64,000 nt of DNA from assembly GCA_036387335.1 (NCBI GenBank), contig DASVTZ010000014.1, positions 1-64,000 of the forward strand, given 5' to 3'. The translations under genes were made by a program, and so were the position numbers. Shown here one piece after another: positions 33,576-42,389 of this stretch (positions are counted from its first letter, which is position 1; each line of letters opens with the position of its first letter). The DNA is from Longimicrobium sp. (GTDB lineage Bacteria; Gemmatimonadota; Gemmatimonadetes; Longimicrobiales; Longimicrobiaceae). Under the pieces are notes generated by a model that was not told the origin of the DNA, searched no databases, and saw only the letters and a list, made by a program, of their open reading frames with translations.

Positions 33576-34865
33576 CTACCGGGCGTTGGCCAGTTCCAGC
33601 GTCCGCACCAGGCTCGCCGCGAACATGTCCGTGTCCGCGCTCGCGGGCGCGGCGGTACCCGTGGCGCGAAGCTCGGTGCGGCGCCCGTTGCGGACCGCGT
33701 CGAGCACCGTCTCGGCGCTGATCATCACCTTGGCCTGGCGCAGTTCGGTCGCCAGGGCCAGCGCCTGTTCGGCCGCCTGCTCCGCGCGGTCCCACTCGCC
33801 CAGCGACGACGCGCCGTGCGCCATCTCCAGCATCGCGGAGGCGAGGACCGGGCGAACCTCCGGCTCCTTCGCCAGCCGGTTCACCTCAACCCACGCCTTG
33901 CGGAACACCTCCCGGTCGCCTACGCCGCCGGCCGCTCGCGCGATGTTCGCCACCGCGCTGACGCCGCGGTCGCGCTGCCCGATGACGTGCGGGCGCAGCG
34001 CCTCGAACACCTCCAGCGCCGGCGCGAAACGGCCCTGCTCCATCCAGAGGTACGCCACGTCGTGCGCGAGGAGGGGAAGGCGCTCGTGGTGCGGGCCGTA
34101 CGCGCGGAACGCCGCACGGGCGTATTCCTCCGCCTGCGCGTGCCGCCCCGTCTCGGTGGCGACCACGAACAGGTCGTGCGCCGCCATGCCCTGCAGCGCG
34201 GGCAGGCCCTTCCGCCGCGCGGCCCGGAGCGCCTTGATGTGCATGCGGTGCGCGACGGGGAAGCTGCCGCGCTTGATGGCCATGTTCCCCAGCGCGATGT
34301 AGGCGCGGGCGTAGGTCTCCCAGTCGCCAACCTGGCGGGAGATCATGATGGCGTGCCGGAACCAGGTCTCGGCACGTGCCATCTCGGCCCGGTCGCGAGC
34401 AACCTGCCCCACCTTGAGCGCCAGCCCCGCGCTGCGCGGCATGGCGAGCGCGGCCGCCTGGGTGAAGGCGAGCGCCGTCGCCCCGTGCTGCTCTTCCTCC
34501 GCCCATTCCCCAATTGCGGTGCACGCAGCGGCCACCGCGTCGCCAGGGGTGTCCTCGGGCGCGGCGAGCAGGCCGCCGATGACGGTGAGCGGCTCGGTGA
34601 TCTCGTGCGGCAGGCGCGCGGCCGCCACTTCGGCGAGGCGCTTGCGGCTCGCTTCGGCCGAGAACAGGGTGGAGCGCTCTCCGGGCTCCGCCGTGGCCCA
34701 GAACATCACGTTGCGGTACGACTGCCAGAGAAGGACCCCCGCCTCGCTGCCGACTTCGCGCAGGATGTCCATCCCTTCCAGCGTCTCCGAACCGCGGATC
34801 AGGGGGGGCGGCGTCCGCCACCGGCGGGGCTCGCGCACGTTGGTCTTGGCGCGGGTGGCTCTCAT
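33576..34865 (-). CDS. helical (TPR-like) repeat protein, unknown function
   Basis: A 429-residue soluble protein made of helical repeats of TPR type: ALKVGQVARDRAEMARAETW, YARAYIALGNMAIKRGSF, AHDLFVVATETGRHAQAEEY and AYLWMEQGRFAPALEVFEAL are successive units. The N-terminal 30 residues are basic. No DNA-binding or catalytic domain is visible. The ATG at 34865 follows AAGGAGA at a seven-base spacing; an ATG eight codons earlier (34889) would put that Shine-Dalgarno inside the gene. Such proteins usually scaffold others. The upstream 200 bases are AT-richer and hold the promoter region. Confidence 0.65.
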   Translation of the reverse strand: MRATRAKTNVREPRRWRTPPPLIRGSETLEGMDILREVGSEAGVLLWQSYRNVMFWATAEPGERSTLFSAEASRKRLAEVAAARLPHEITEPLTVIGGLLAAPEDTPGDAVAAACTAIGEWAEEEQHGATALAFTQAAALAMPRSAGLALKVGQVARDRAEMARAETWFRHAIMISRQVGDWETYARAYIALGNMAIKRGSFPVAHRMHIKALRAARRKGLPALQGMAAHDLFVVATETGRHAQAEEYARAAFRAYGPHHERLPLLAHDVAYLWMEQGRFAPALEVFEALRPHVIGQRDRGVSAVANIARAAGGVGDREVFRKAWVEVNRLAKEPEVRPVLASAMLEMAHGASSLGEWDRAEQAAEQALALATELRQAKVMISAETVLDAVRNGRRTELRATGTAAPASADTDMFAASLVRTLELANAR

Positions 34866-35066
34866 TATACGGTCTCCTTGTGCCTTCATTGGGTGCTCGG
34901 TCTGTAAACTTTCCGTATACGATACGCATCGCGGCTCGCGTGCGCCAGATTTTTAGCACTCGAAGCGTCGATATTCCCGACGACCCGGTTCAGAATCCGA
35001 CGCGTGGTGTACAGTGCGAGTCCGGGCGCACCACGATTGCACATCTCTGGTGCGGCCTGACGGTTA

Positions 35067-37373
35067 TCAGTACCCGCCAGGGTCTACACCGTTTCCTTCC
35101 CCCTCCGCCGCGAACGCCGCGGCGGTTCCTGGGCGTCCATCAGGGGACAGGACGATCTGGCCGTCCCGCGCGTCCACCCGTGCGACGCCGCCGAGCTCCA
35201 GCATCCCGAAGAGGAGCTCGTCCCCCAGCGGACGGAGGATCCGCTCCTCGATCAGGCGGGCCAGCGGGCGGGCGCCGTTGGCCGGGTCCAGCCCGTGCTC
35301 GGCCAGCCACGCCCGCGCCGCCGGGGTCAGCTCCAGCTCCACCCCCCGCGCGGCGAGCCGCGCGCCCACTTCCGCCACCATCCGCTCCACGATCCGCTCC
35401 ATTACCTCCAGCCCCAGCGGCGCGAAGGCGATGCGGGCGTCCAGCCGGTTGCGGAACTCGGGCGAGAAGGTCCGCTCGAACGCCCGCGCGTCGTCGTTCG
35501 GGGCCGCATCGGCGCCGGAGAAGCCGGGGCGGCGGCGCGAGAGTTCTTCCGCCCCCACGTTGCTCGTCATCACCAGCACCACGTTCCTGAAGTCGGCCTG
35601 CTTCCCGTTGTTGTCGGTCAGGCGGCCGTAGTCCATCACCTGCAGCAGGAGGTTGAAGACGTCCGGGTGCGCCTTCTCCACCTCGTCCAGCAGCACCACC
35701 GCGTGCGGGGTGCGCCGCACCGCCTCGGTGAGCAGCCCCGCCTGGTCGAACCCCACGTACCCCGGCGGCGCGCCGATCAGCCGCGATACGGTGTGGCGCT
35801 CCATGTACTCGCTCATGTCGAAGCGGATCAGCTCGATCCCCATCACCTCGGCGAGGGAGCGTGCCACTTCCGTCTTTCCGACGCCGGTGGGGCCGGTGAA
35901 GAGGAAGGAGCCGATCGGCTTGCGCGGGTCGCGGAGCCCGGCGCGCGACAGCTTGATGGCGGCGGCGAGCTGCCCGATCGCGCTGTCCTGCCCGAAGACG
36001 CGAGCCTTGAGCTCCGACTCCAGCGTACGCAGCCGCTCGCGGTCGCTGCCGGCGACGGTGCGGGGCGGGATCTGCGCCATGGTCGCCAGGATGCGCTCCA
36101 CCGTTTCGGCATCCACGTCCGCCGGCTCGGTGCTGCCCTCGGGGGCGGCGAGCCTGGCTTCGGCGCCCGCCTCGTCCATCAGGTCGATGGCCTTGTCCGG
36201 CAGGCGGCGGTCGTGCAGGTAGCGGGCGCTCAGCTCGGCGGCGGCGCGCAGGGCGGCGTCGGCGTAGCGCACGTTGTGGAACTCCTCGTAGCGCCCCCGC
36301 AGCCCTTCCAGGATGCGGACCGTGTCCTCCGTGCCAGGCTCCGGGACGTCGATCTTCTGGAAGCGGCGGGCGAGCGCCCGGTCGCGCTCGAAGTGTGTCC
36401 TCAGCTCCTCGTGCGTGGTGGAGCCGATGCAGCGCAGCCCGGCCGCGAGGGCGGGCTTGAGGAGGTTGGATGCGTCCATGCTCCCGCCGCTGGTGCTACC
36501 CGCGCCTACCAGGGTGTGGATCTCGTCCACGAAGAGGATAGCGCCGGGGCGGGCTTCCAGCTCCTTGAGCACCGCCTTGAGCCGCTCCTCGAAGTCGCCG
36601 CGGTAGCGGGTGCCGGCCAGGAGCGCCCCCATGTCCAGCGCAAAGATCTCGGCGCCTCGCAGTGGGGCGGGGACTTCGCCGCTGTGGATGCGGAGCGCCA
36701 GTCCCTCGGCGAGCGCCGTCTTCCCGACGCCCGGGTCGCCGACGAAGAGCGGGTTGTTCTTGCGGCGGCGGGCCAGCACGTGGATGGCCCGCCCCAGCTC
36801 GCGCTCGCGGCCGATCAGCGGATCGACTCTCCCCTCCGCCGCCTGCCGGTTTAGGTTGACGGCGAAGCGGGCCAGCGCGTCGCCCTCGTCGCGGGCATCC
36901 TCGTTTTCCTCGTGGGCAGGCCCCGCGGGGACGGCTTCCGGGGAGGCGGAGGCGCGGCGCATCAGCTCCATGCGGTCCGCGCCAGCTTCCTGGAGAAAGT
37001 GAGCGGCGAAGGAGTCTTCCTCGTCCCACATCGCGACCAGGACGTGGGCGCCGGTCACTTCTTCACGGCCCGAGCGCAGCGCCTGGAGCGCCGCCTGCTG
37101 CACCGCACGGTGGAATCCGAGCGTGGGCGTGCTGTTGTCGACCGGCACGCCGGTGCCGCTGCGGACCTCCTCGTCCAGGAAGCGCTCCAGCCTGCGGCGG
37201 AGGCGGTCCGGGCGGGCGCCGGCGGCTTCGACGGCGGAGGCGGTGGCGTCGTCGTGGAGGAGCGCGAAGAGGAGGTGCTCCAGCCCGGCGTAGGCGTGCC
37301 CCCGGCGGGCCGCTTCCAGCACGGCCAGGTGGAGGCTTACCTCCAGCTCGGGGCGCAGCGCGGGGGTGGACAT
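35067..37373 (-). CDS. clpA: ATP-dependent Clp protease ATP-binding subunit ClpA
   Basis: A 768-residue AAA+ unfoldase that feeds substrates to ClpP. The N-terminal Clp repeat domain (residues about 1-150) is followed by D1 with Walker A GDPGVGKTAL and Walker B ILFVDEIHTLVGAG, and D2 with Walker A GPTGVGKTEV and VVLLDEVEKAHPDV. No long middle coiled coil is present, which separates ClpA from ClpB and ClpC. The start codon at 37373 is preceded by GGAG inside the end of clpS, giving tight coupling to its adaptor. The ClpP-docking loop (IGL/F type) could not be placed with certainty. Confidence 0.95.
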   Translation of the reverse strand: MSTPALRPELEVSLHLAVLEAARRGHAYAGLEHLLFALLHDDATASAVEAAGARPDRLRRRLERFLDEEVRSGTGVPVDNSTPTLGFHRAVQQAALQALRSGREEVTGAHVLVAMWDEEDSFAAHFLQEAGADRMELMRRASASPEAVPAGPAHEENEDARDEGDALARFAVNLNRQAAEGRVDPLIGRERELGRAIHVLARRRKNNPLFVGDPGVGKTALAEGLALRIHSGEVPAPLRGAEIFALDMGALLAGTRYRGDFEERLKAVLKELEARPGAILFVDEIHTLVGAGSTSGGSMDASNLLKPALAAGLRCIGSTTHEELRTHFERDRALARRFQKIDVPEPGTEDTVRILEGLRGRYEEFHNVRYADAALRAAAELSARYLHDRRLPDKAIDLMDEAGAEARLAAPEGSTEPADVDAETVERILATMAQIPPRTVAGSDRERLRTLESELKARVFGQDSAIGQLAAAIKLSRAGLRDPRKPIGSFLFTGPTGVGKTEVARSLAEVMGIELIRFDMSEYMERHTVSRLIGAPPGYVGFDQAGLLTEAVRRTPHAVVLLDEVEKAHPDVFNLLLQVMDYGRLTDNNGKQADFRNVVLVMTSNVGAEELSRRRPGFSGADAAPNDDARAFERTFSPEFRNRLDARIAFAPLGLEVMERIVERMVAEVGARLAARGVELELTPAARAWLAEHGLDPANGARPLARLIEERILRPLGDELLFGMLELGGVARVDARDGQIVLSPDGRPGTAAAFAAEGEGNGVDPGGY

Positions 37374-37376
37374 CGG

Positions 37377-37721
37377 CTACTCCGGCTCCACGCTCAGCAG
37401 CAGGGGGTAGCCCTGCGCCTTCGCTTCGGCGGCGACCCGCTCCACCCGCGTCTCCGCCTCGTCGCGCGTGTAGCTTCCCGCCACTCCGTGCCCCGCGTGG
37501 TGCACCTGCAGCATGATCTGCGTCGCCTCGGTCGTCGTCTTCTCGAAGAAGCGTACGAGTACCTCCACCACGAACTCCATGGAAGTGTAGTCGTCGTTGT
37601 GGAGGAGGACCCGGAAGAGGCGCGGGGTGCGCGTGGCGGGGCGCTCGCGAACCGCGATCCCCTCTTCACGCTCCGGCCGCACGGCGGGCCCGCGCTCCGG
37701 TGGCTTCTTCGGCTCGGTCAT
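37377..37721 (-). CDS. clpS: ClpS adaptor protein
   Basis: A 114-residue adaptor that binds the N-domain of ClpA and delivers N-degron substrates. The core is typical: RVLLHNDDYTSMEFVVEVL, the MLQVHHAGHGVAG helix with the His used for N-end residue binding, and EAETRVERVAAEA. The ATG at 37721 gives a standard disordered N-terminus; an ATG at 37766 has AGGAG immediately adjacent, which is too close. The stop codon is three bases before the clpA start. Confidence 0.94.
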   Translation of the reverse strand: MTEPKKPPERGPAVRPEREEGIAVRERPATRTPRLFRVLLHNDDYTSMEFVVEVLVRFFEKTTTEATQIMLQVHHAGHGVAGSYTRDEAETRVERVAAEAKAQGYPLLLSVEPE

Positions 37722-37864
37722 CTCTCGCGAATCGGCGGCTCTCCACTTCCCGGCGTGCACTTCCATCTCCTGTTACATACCTGCAACGTCCGGACCGTAC
37801 ATTTCTGTGCTACGGTATCAGCGGGCGGAGTGGATTCATGGCGGGTGTGGAGGCTTGCTTCGGG

Positions 37865-37911
37865 GCGAGTGAACTCGCGGCAACAAAAGCACAAAGTCCG
37901 CCTGCGCGGAC
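37865..37911. repeat. dispersed palindromic repeat (family A)
   Basis: GCGAGTGAACTCGC (37865-37878), a spacer GGCAACAAAAGCACAAA, and GTCCGCCTGCGCGGAC (37896-37911). This is the same element as 44084-44130 and the inverse of 29964-30010. It lies upstream of clpS, between clpS and the histidine-kinase-like gene. Confidence 0.8.
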
Positions 37912-37993
37912 TCGCGGTCCGGGATCTTGGCGGGGGCACGGGTATTTGACTTCGCGACGATCGTTGCAGATCGCACGGCGGCGGCGTGGGGAG

Positions 37994-39256
37994 CTACCGT
38001 TCGTTGTGCGCTGGCGGGCGGTCGCCGTTGCCCGCGACTCCGAGGCCCCCGGAGTCGGTGACGAACGCCGCCTCGGGCTTGCGCTCCAGAAGGCCGATGC
38101 GGGCGCTCAGGTCGCGCAGGCGGTCGCTGGCGTCGCGGATCTGCTGGACGGAGCGGGCGAGCTCGGGCTGGCCGTCGGCGGCGCCGGAGGCTTCCATCAG
38201 GTGCACGGTTCCGGCGACGACGGCGAGCGGGTTGTTGAGCTCGTGCCGCACCGCGCGGATCAGCGCCGCCACGGGGACGGTGGACGGCTCGCGCTGCACC
38301 TCCTCCGTCTCGGCCAGCAGGGCAGCGAGCACACCGGGCTCGGCGGCGTCGGGAAAGGTGTCCAGGCGCAGGCGCTTGATGCGGCCACCCGCTACCGTCG
38401 CCGAGATCTGGAGCCGCGAGACGCCGCCGGGGGAGGCCAGGGCGCGCACAACGCGGTCGCGGTCGCCGGCGGCTACCTGCTGCGCCCAGCTTTCCACGGT
38501 CGCGCCCCACTCCTCGCCGGGGAGGCCTGCCAGCGTCTCGACGCCGGCGCCCCAGTGGATGCGGCCGGTCGCCAGCTCGACGCGGAGGAGGGCGAGCCCG
38601 CTGCCCGCAGCGACGGCGTCGTAGGTGCGGCGCCAGGCGGCGGTCTCGCGGTCGCGGCGCCAGGCGTCCACGGGAACACGGCGGGCGCGCGCCTCCGCGA
38701 AGGCGAGCGCGCCGGCCAGCGCGGAGCCCGCGAACTCCGTCACCAGGGCGAGCGTGGCGCGGTCGTCTTCGCTGAAGGGACGCGCGCCGGCCGGGCGGAG
38801 CACGAGCAGCACGCCCACGGCGCCCGAGGGGGCGGGGAGCGCCGCCGCCAGGGCGGGACCGGCGCCCAGCTCCTGCTCGCCCGGGTAGGCGTGCGGCTCC
38901 TGCGACAGGTCCGCCGACTCCAGCATCATCCCGGAGCGCAGCGCCGTGCCGCAGAAGCTTTCTTCGCTGGGGAGGAGCTCGCCTTCGAAGGAGGCGAGGA
39001 AGCCCGAGCCGACGCGGAATGCCAGCAGTCCACCGGGCTCGGCGGTCACCGTGGTGGCGGATGCGTGGAGGAGCACGCCGATTTCGTCCGCGAAGGTGCG
39101 GAGGAGCCGGGCGAGCTCAGCAGGGCGTGCGACGCACTCCGAGATTCGGTGGAGGACCGCCAGGACGCGCTCCGATGGAGCGCCCGCGGGTATGGAGAAC
39201 GCATCCGTCCCCGCGGGGACGGGGGTGGATGCCGCTCCCCGGGTGGGGTTGGGCAT
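37994..39256 (-). CDS. GAF/PAS histidine-kinase-like protein lacking the ATPase domain
   Basis: A 420-residue protein. The N-terminal half is a GAF domain (ISECVARPAELARLL, EESFCGTALRSG, GAVGVLLVLRPAGARPFSEDD). A PAS-like region follows (LALLRVELATGRIHWGAGVE). The C-terminal part has a HisKA-type H-box, ALIRAVRHELNNPLAVVAGT, and its helical hairpin. The protein ends about 70 residues later, so the HATPase_c domain is missing; it could take phosphate from another kinase or act through heterodimers. It is 115 bases downstream of the HD-GYP response-regulator gene on the same strand, and the two probably work together. The ATG at 39256 is favoured over a GTG at 39310. Confidence 0.75.
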   Translation of the reverse strand: MPNPTRGAASTPVPAGTDAFSIPAGAPSERVLAVLHRISECVARPAELARLLRTFADEIGVLLHASATTVTAEPGGLLAFRVGSGFLASFEGELLPSEESFCGTALRSGMMLESADLSQEPHAYPGEQELGAGPALAAALPAPSGAVGVLLVLRPAGARPFSEDDRATLALVTEFAGSALAGALAFAEARARRVPVDAWRRDRETAAWRRTYDAVAAGSGLALLRVELATGRIHWGAGVETLAGLPGEEWGATVESWAQQVAAGDRDRVVRALASPGGVSRLQISATVAGGRIKRLRLDTFPDAAEPGVLAALLAETEEVQREPSTVPVAALIRAVRHELNNPLAVVAGTVHLMEASGAADGQPELARSVQQIRDASDRLRDLSARIGLLERKPEAAFVTDSGGLGVAGNGDRPPAHNER

Positions 39257-39371
39257 GATTTCGCGGTGTTCACGTTCGGCGGCTGGCCTATCTCCCGGAG
39301 GGGGAGACACCCGGCTCTGCGACCCCGCCTCGCGGCGGGTGAGCTATTGTCGTGTGAAACCTATGTGCAAA

Positions 39372-40490
39372 CTATAGGCTCGCCGCCCCGGATCGCGCAA
39401 GCTTTACGTGTGCGCCCACCCTTTCCAGCAGCACGCGGACGTATCGCGTCTCCGCCGGCGCGGGGAGCCCGGCGTCCAGCGCGGAGCGGAATGCGGCCAC
39501 CACGTCGGGGTCGAACTGGCTGCCGGAGCAGCGCTCCAGCTCGTCGCGCGCCTCCTCCGTAGCCCGCGCGCCGCGGTACGGGCGGGTGGTGACCATCGCG
39601 TCGAAGGAGTCGACCACGGCCAGCACGCGCCCCGCCAACGAGATCTCCGAGCCCGCCAGCCCGAACGGGTATCCGCGCCCGTCCCAGCGCTCGTGGTGGT
39701 GCAGCACGCCCGGCGCTGCGGAGCGGAGGAAGGCGCTGCGCTCCACGATGGCGGCCCCGATCAGCGGATGGCGCCGCATCACCGACGTCTCCTCCTCCGT
39801 CAGCACGCCCGGCTTGCGCAGGATGTGGTCCGGCACGCCGATCTTGCCGATGTCGTGCAGGAGCCCGCAGACCACCAGGTCGCGCAGCTCGTCCTCGCCC
39901 AGCCCCAGCGCGGAGCCGGCGGCCACGGCGTAGACGGTGACGCGCTCCAGGTGGCCGCCCGTGTACGCATCGCGCGCCTCCACCGCGTTGGCGATGGTGA
40001 GGAGGCCGTCCAGGAAGAGGTTCTCCAGCTGCTGCGCCTGCTCGGCGACGCGTGCCTCCAGGCCGCGCTGGTAGGCGCGGTTCTCCAGCAGCAGGCGCCG
40101 GTGCTCCAGCGCGCGGCGGGCGGAGAGGACCACCTCGTCCACGTTGAACGGCTTCAGCAGGTAGTCGTCCGCCTGCAGGCGCAGCGCTTCGACGGCCTGC
40201 TCCATCGTCCCCGCGCCGGTGAGGAGGAGGAAGGCGGCGGTGTCGTCCAGCGCCTTGACGCGGCGGAGGAGCTCCAGGCCGTCCATCTCCGGCATCATCA
40301 GGTCGGCCAGGACGATGTCCGCGCCTTCCGCGATGAAGTGCTCCAGCGCCACGCGGCCGTTCTCGGCGGTGGAGATGACGAAGTCGCCGCCCGCGAAAAT
40401 GTCGGCGAGGACGCGGCGGATGCCGGGCTCGTCGTCCACGATCAGCAGACGGGGCGGGCCGGCCGGCGGGGGAAACAGCTCCAGCGGCAT
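39372..40490 (-). CDS. response regulator with HD-GYP output domain
   Basis: A 372-residue RpfG-type response regulator. The receiver (residues about 12-130) has LLIVDDEPGIRRVL, the phosphorylated Asp in IVLADLMMPEMDG, the Thr in LLLTGAG and the Lys in YLLKPFN. A linker helix leads into the HD-GYP domain: GGHLERVTVYA, LLHDIGKIGVPDHIL, HHERWDGRGYPFGL and SFDAMVTTRPYRGA. It degrades cyclic di-GMP when phosphorylated. The ATG at 40490 gives a short Pro-rich leader before the receiver. It is followed by the GAF/HisKA-like gene. Confidence 0.93.
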   Translation of the reverse strand: MPLELFPPPAGPPRLLIVDDEPGIRRVLADIFAGGDFVISTAENGRVALEHFIAEGADIVLADLMMPEMDGLELLRRVKALDDTAAFLLLTGAGTMEQAVEALRLQADDYLLKPFNVDEVVLSARRALEHRRLLLENRAYQRGLEARVAEQAQQLENLFLDGLLTIANAVEARDAYTGGHLERVTVYAVAAGSALGLGEDELRDLVVCGLLHDIGKIGVPDHILRKPGVLTEEETSVMRRHPLIGAAIVERSAFLRSAAPGVLHHHERWDGRGYPFGLAGSEISLAGRVLAVVDSFDAMVTTRPYRGARATEEARDELERCSGSQFDPDVVAAFRSALDAGLPAPAETRYVRVLLERVGAHVKLARSGAASL

Positions 40491-40593
40491 GTCTTGAAGG
40501 AGCGGGGGAGAGGGGGGTGCGCTGGCGAATGTAGCACACGCGCCAGCGCCCACCAAGTGTCTTCGCGCGGGGCGTGCGGCGGCCCCGCGCTCG

Positions 40594-41421
40594 CTACGGA
40601 AGAAGCCCTTCGCGCAGCCCCGTGAAGCCGAGCACCAGCAGCGCGATGATCACCACCCAGATGCAGGCGTAAAGCACCGCCACGATGCGCCTCTGCTCCA
40701 GGATCTTGGGGAAGAGGATCGGCTTGCCGGCGAACTTGCCGCGCGGCTTGTTGGGGAAGAAGAAGGTCTTGTACGTCTCGATGGTGGCCACCGAATACCC
40801 GGCGCCCGCCACCGCGATGTAGATCCAGTTCGTGGTGAAGAACGACATGATGATGGCCCAGGTGAGCGCCACCATGGGGCTGCGAAAGAACTTGAAGGTC
40901 TCGAAGCCTTCCACCGGCGCATCCTTCCACGCCCCGCCGAACGCCGTCAGCCATCCGCCGATGGAGCCCACGGTAATGAGCACCAGCCATGGGTTGGCGT
41001 CCGGGTACGTCTTCATCAGCCAGTTGGCGAGGTACAGCAGCACCGCCAGGAGCACCAGGATGGCGGCGAAGACGGACCAGCGAACCGCGCGGCTCTGGAT
41101 GGGCTTCCCCATGACGCCGAACTGCATGGGGATGAAGTACTTGGACTGGTCTTCCTCGCGCAGGAAGCTCTTCCACAGCTCCAGCGTGAGCCGTTCGGCC
41201 GCGTACACCAGGCCGAAGAAGACGGAGAGGTGGCTGGGCAGGATGAGGTTCAGCTCGACGATGAGCGCCAGGATGACCGCCGCGACCGTCGCCACGATGA
41301 TGCTGCGCGAGTACTTGGGAAAGGTGAAGCCCTCGTGCGGGGCATCCTTGTACATCCCCCAGGACGAGGTGTGCGCGCCCGCGAGGAGCCCGATGAGAAT
41401 GGCAGGTACCAGTGTGTTCAT
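40594..41421 (-). CDS. integral membrane protein with an internal duplication
   Basis: A 275-residue protein with about six or seven membrane segments (LVPAILIGLLAGA, IIVATVAAVILALIVELNLI, VFAAILVLLAVLLYLANWL, WLVLITVGSIGGWLTAF, and others). The first and second halves share a motif: MYKDAPHEGFTFPKYSRS near residue 25 and WKDAPVEGFETFKFFRSP near residue 170, each after a glycine-rich turn and before a membrane helix. This indicates an internal duplication with inverted or parallel halves. It is 17 bases downstream of the Gfo/Idh/MocA gene and is the last gene of that operon. I do not recognise the family; a transport or membrane-anchor role is inference. Confidence 0.65.
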   Translation of the reverse strand: MNTLVPAILIGLLAGAHTSSWGMYKDAPHEGFTFPKYSRSIIVATVAAVILALIVELNLILPSHLSVFFGLVYAAERLTLELWKSFLREEDQSKYFIPMQFGVMGKPIQSRAVRWSVFAAILVLLAVLLYLANWLMKTYPDANPWLVLITVGSIGGWLTAFGGAWKDAPVEGFETFKFFRSPMVALTWAIIMSFFTTNWIYIAVAGAGYSVATIETYKTFFFPNKPRGKFAGKPILFPKILEQRRIVAVLYACIWVVIIALLVLGFTGLREGLLP

Positions 41422-41438
41422 TGGATTGGAAAAGTGGG

Positions 41439-42389
41439 TCAGCGGTCCATGGAGGCGTACACGGACTCGAGCAGCTCCATGTCGCGCCGCGCGGCGTCGA
41501 AGGTGAAGCGCGGCTCGCGGTTCTCGCGCAGGGCGGGGATGAAGTCACGCCACATCGCGGCGTAGCCCGGGATGTCGGCGAGCCCGGGGACGGCTACGCG
41601 GCGGCGGCGTCCGCGCACGGCCAGAAAGACGCCGTTGGTCTCGAAGGTGGCCGTGCCCTCCGTGCCGTACAGCGCGGAAAGGCGCAGCCCCTTGAGCGGC
41701 GAGCCGATCTCCCAGGAGTAGGCGAGCGTCCCCACCGCGCCGCCCTCGTACTCGAAGACGGCGAGGGTGGTGAGGTCGGGCTCGCCGGTGTTGCCGCCGG
41801 GGCGGTAGCCGGTGGCGCGGCGCACGGGGAGCCCCAGGTTGGCCATGAAGTTGATCCAGTGGATCCCGCCCTCGAAGAGCGCGCCGCCGCCCGCAAGCGA
41901 CATGTCGCCGCGCCAGTTGGCGACCGTCTGCTCCTTGAGCGCGTTGATGGTCAGCAGCCGCGGCTCGCCCACGTCGCCGCGCTCGATGACGCCGCGCAGC
42001 GCCTCGGCCATCGGCTTGTAGAAGTAGTTCTCCGCCACCATCACCCGCCGGCCCGCCGCGTCACGCGCCGTCCGCACGGTGTCGAAGTCGGAGGCGTGCA
42101 GAAAGGGCGGCTTCTCGACCACGACGTGCTTCCCCGCGGCGAGGGCGGCCAGCGTCAGCTCCAGGTGCGACGTGGGCGGCGTGGCGACGACGACGACCTC
42201 CACGCGCGGGTCGGCGATGGCGGCCTCGTACGAGCCGAACGCGCCCGCGCCGCCCGCCTTGCGCGCGTACTCCTCCGCCTTGGCCAGCTTGCGCGAGGCG
42301 TAGAAGAGGGTCACCCCCTCCATCCCCTTGAGCCGCTTGGTGTGGATGCGGGTGGCGAAGCCGCATCCCAGGAAGGCGATCCCCGTCAT
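41439..42389 (-). CDS. Gfo/Idh/MocA family oxidoreductase
   Basis: A 316-residue NAD(P)-dependent oxidoreductase. The N-terminal Rossmann motif is IAFLGCGFATRIH, and the family signature VVEKPPFLHA carries the catalytic Lys (EKP). The C-terminal domain is present (NWRGDMSLAGGGALFEGGIHWI, with the His of the GGxxxDxGxH region). These enzymes oxidise or reduce sugars, inositol or related compounds. The ATG at 42389 overlaps the stop of the GMC oxidoreductase gene by four bases, and the membrane protein gene follows 17 bases on. Confidence 0.88.
   Translation of the reverse strand: MTGIAFLGCGFATRIHTKRLKGMEGVTLFYASRKLAKAEEYARKAGGAGAFGSYEAAIADPRVEVVVVATPPTSHLELTLAALAAGKHVVVEKPPFLHASDFDTVRTARDAAGRRVMVAENYFYKPMAEALRGVIERGDVGEPRLLTINALKEQTVANWRGDMSLAGGGALFEGGIHWINFMANLGLPVRRATGYRPGGNTGEPDLTTLAVFEYEGGAVGTLAYSWEIGSPLKGLRLSALYGTEGTATFETNGVFLAVRGRRRRVAVPGLADIPGYAAMWRDFIPALRENREPRFTFDAARRDMELLESVYASMDR

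Noticed and set aside
35067-37373. Alternative assignment of the AAA+ gene as ClpB or ClpC
   Set aside because: The middle coiled coil is absent or too short, and the gene is coupled to clpS, which is specific to ClpA.
37994-39562. Long plus-strand frames opposite the histidine-kinase-like gene
   Set aside because: They are shadows of the minus-strand gene, with Arg/Ala/Gly-rich composition caused by high GC.
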